33,005 bases of DNA from Deltaproteobacteria bacterium (lineage in GTDB: Bacteria; Desulfobacterota; Desulfobulbia; Desulfobulbales; Desulfurivibrionaceae). Position 1 is the stretch's first letter; every line of letters begins with the position of its first letter. The stretch covers positions 1-33,005 of the forward strand of contig JAJZPC010000025.1 of the NCBI GenBank assembly GCA_021811385.1, given 5' to 3'. The notes under the pieces were generated by a model that was not told the origin of the DNA, ran no database searches, and saw only the letters and a program-made list of their open reading frames with translations. The position numbers were made by a program, and so were the translations under genes. This document shows, piece by piece, positions 32,517 to 33,005 of this stretch.

Positions 32517-33005
32517 TTACACCGGCCTGACCATGATCCCGCCGAGGGGCGGCACCGAGACCAGGATATGGCAGGGCGCCTCGCCGAAAGGCTCGGCAAT
32601 GGCCTGCTTGCGGTCCGGGTTGTATACGTTGCTGCCGCCGAACTCGGCGGTGTCCGTGGAAAGCACCTCCTGGTACCAGCCCGGCGCGGGCACCCCAAGT
32701 TTGTAATCGTGCAGCACCTGGGGGGTGAAGTTGAGCAGGCAGACCACATGGTCCTTGGGGTCTTTGCCCTGGCGGCAAAAGGCGATGATGCTGTTGTCCA
32801 CATCCTTGAAATCCATCCATCGGAAGCCGTCGTAGGAAAAATCGACCTCCCAGAGGGGGCGGGTGTCTTTGTACACCGCGTTCAACTGCTGGACGAATTT
32901 CTGCAGCTGCCGGTGCATGGTGTTTTGCTCGGTCAGATGCCAGTCCAGGCTCACCTTGCAGTACCATTCCGAGATCTGGCCGAATTCCGCCCCCATGAAC
33001 AGCAG
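32517..33005 (-). CDS. glgB: 1,4-alpha-glucan branching enzyme, C-terminal part (runs off right edge)
   Basis: GlgB makes alpha-1,6 branches in glycogen. Only the last 162 residues are in the window. They include LLFMGAEFGQISEWYCKVSL, WHLTEQNTMHRQLQKFVQQL, WEVDFSYDGFRWMDFKDVDN and the C-terminal beta-sandwich (VVCLLNFTPQV, WYQEVLSTDTAEFGGSNVYN). These match the end of GH13 branching enzymes, where the FMGxEFGQ motif precedes the all-beta domain. The reading frame continues past base 33005 without a start. The ATG at 32996 is internal. Confidence 0.93.
   Translation of the reverse strand: MLFMGAEFGQISEWYCKVSLDWHLTEQNTMHRQLQKFVQQLNAVYKDTRPLWEVDFSYDGFRWMDFKDVDNSIIAFCRQGKDPKDHVVCLLNFTPQVLHDYKLGVPAPGWYQEVLSTDTAEFGGSNVYNPDRKQAIAEPFGEAPCHILVSVPPLGGIMVRPV

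Noticed and set aside
1-33005. CRISPR array, tRNA or rRNA genes
   Set aside because: No regularly spaced repeats, tRNA-like cloverleaf with TTCGANNC context, or rRNA segments were recognised by eye. A covariance-model search would settle small RNAs.

Overview
The window looks like chromosome from a Gram-negative, probably strictly anaerobic bacterium of the Desulfobacterota (old Deltaproteobacteria), possibly near Desulfobulbales. The basis is moderately high GC, the xseB-ispA-dxs and xerC-hslV-hslU gene orders, a CooC-type nickel-insertion ATPase, a Fur-FeoA fusion, and many CxxC proteins. The taxonomic call is inference; there is no rRNA in the window.

Layout. (1) 1-1919, minus strand: the isoprenoid operon xseB-ispA-dxs, with dxs running off the left edge. 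(2) 2111-5025, plus strand: xerC-hslV-hslU, followed by a ~108 bp palindromic intergenic element (5030-5137) and a zinc-ribbon protein. (3) 5703-18332: a compact defence island. It is a type I restriction-modification operon with extra genes: hsdM, a Fic AMP-transferase, an hsdS with a long C-terminal extension, an AlbA_2/GHKL/winged-helix protein, hsdR, and a YgjP-type metallopeptidase, followed by a SWIM zinc-finger protein. From fic to the metallopeptidase the genes overlap or nearly touch (4 bp overlap, 8 bp gap, 4 bp overlap, 1 bp overlap), so they are probably one translationally coupled unit. (4) 18339-22111: cooC (minus), a NamZ/DUF1343 protein, the Bpt leucyltransferase and a Fur-FeoA fusion. 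(5) 22141-25349: a heat-shock-like promoter, a tiny cysteine-rich protein, Hsp20 and Lon. (6) 25365-27385: accessory DNA, with a dispersed hairpin repeat, a RelE/ParE-type toxin-antitoxin pair whose toxin is frameshifted, and a 1.3 kb cassette bounded by perfect 21 bp inverted REP-like repeats. The cassette carries a secreted protein and a 56-codon gene that stops inside the repeat. (7) 27370-33005: a DUF2156 protein (minus), ispH-ftsY-djlA-like-DUF3524 glycosyltransferase (plus), and a small gene plus the 3' end of glgB (minus).

Functionally the window combines isoprenoid synthesis (ispA, dxs, ispH), proteostasis (HslUV, Lon, Hsp20, the Bpt N-degron enzyme, J-domain protein) and an inserted defence block. 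The most interesting points are the expanded type I operon, the REP-bounded cassette whose right repeat supplies stop codons to genes on both strands, the Fur-FeoA fusion, and the sigma-32-like promoter ahead of the small protein-Hsp20-Lon unit. No tRNA, rRNA, CRISPR array or integrase-bounded island was seen. No gene-free stretch exceeds 300 bases.
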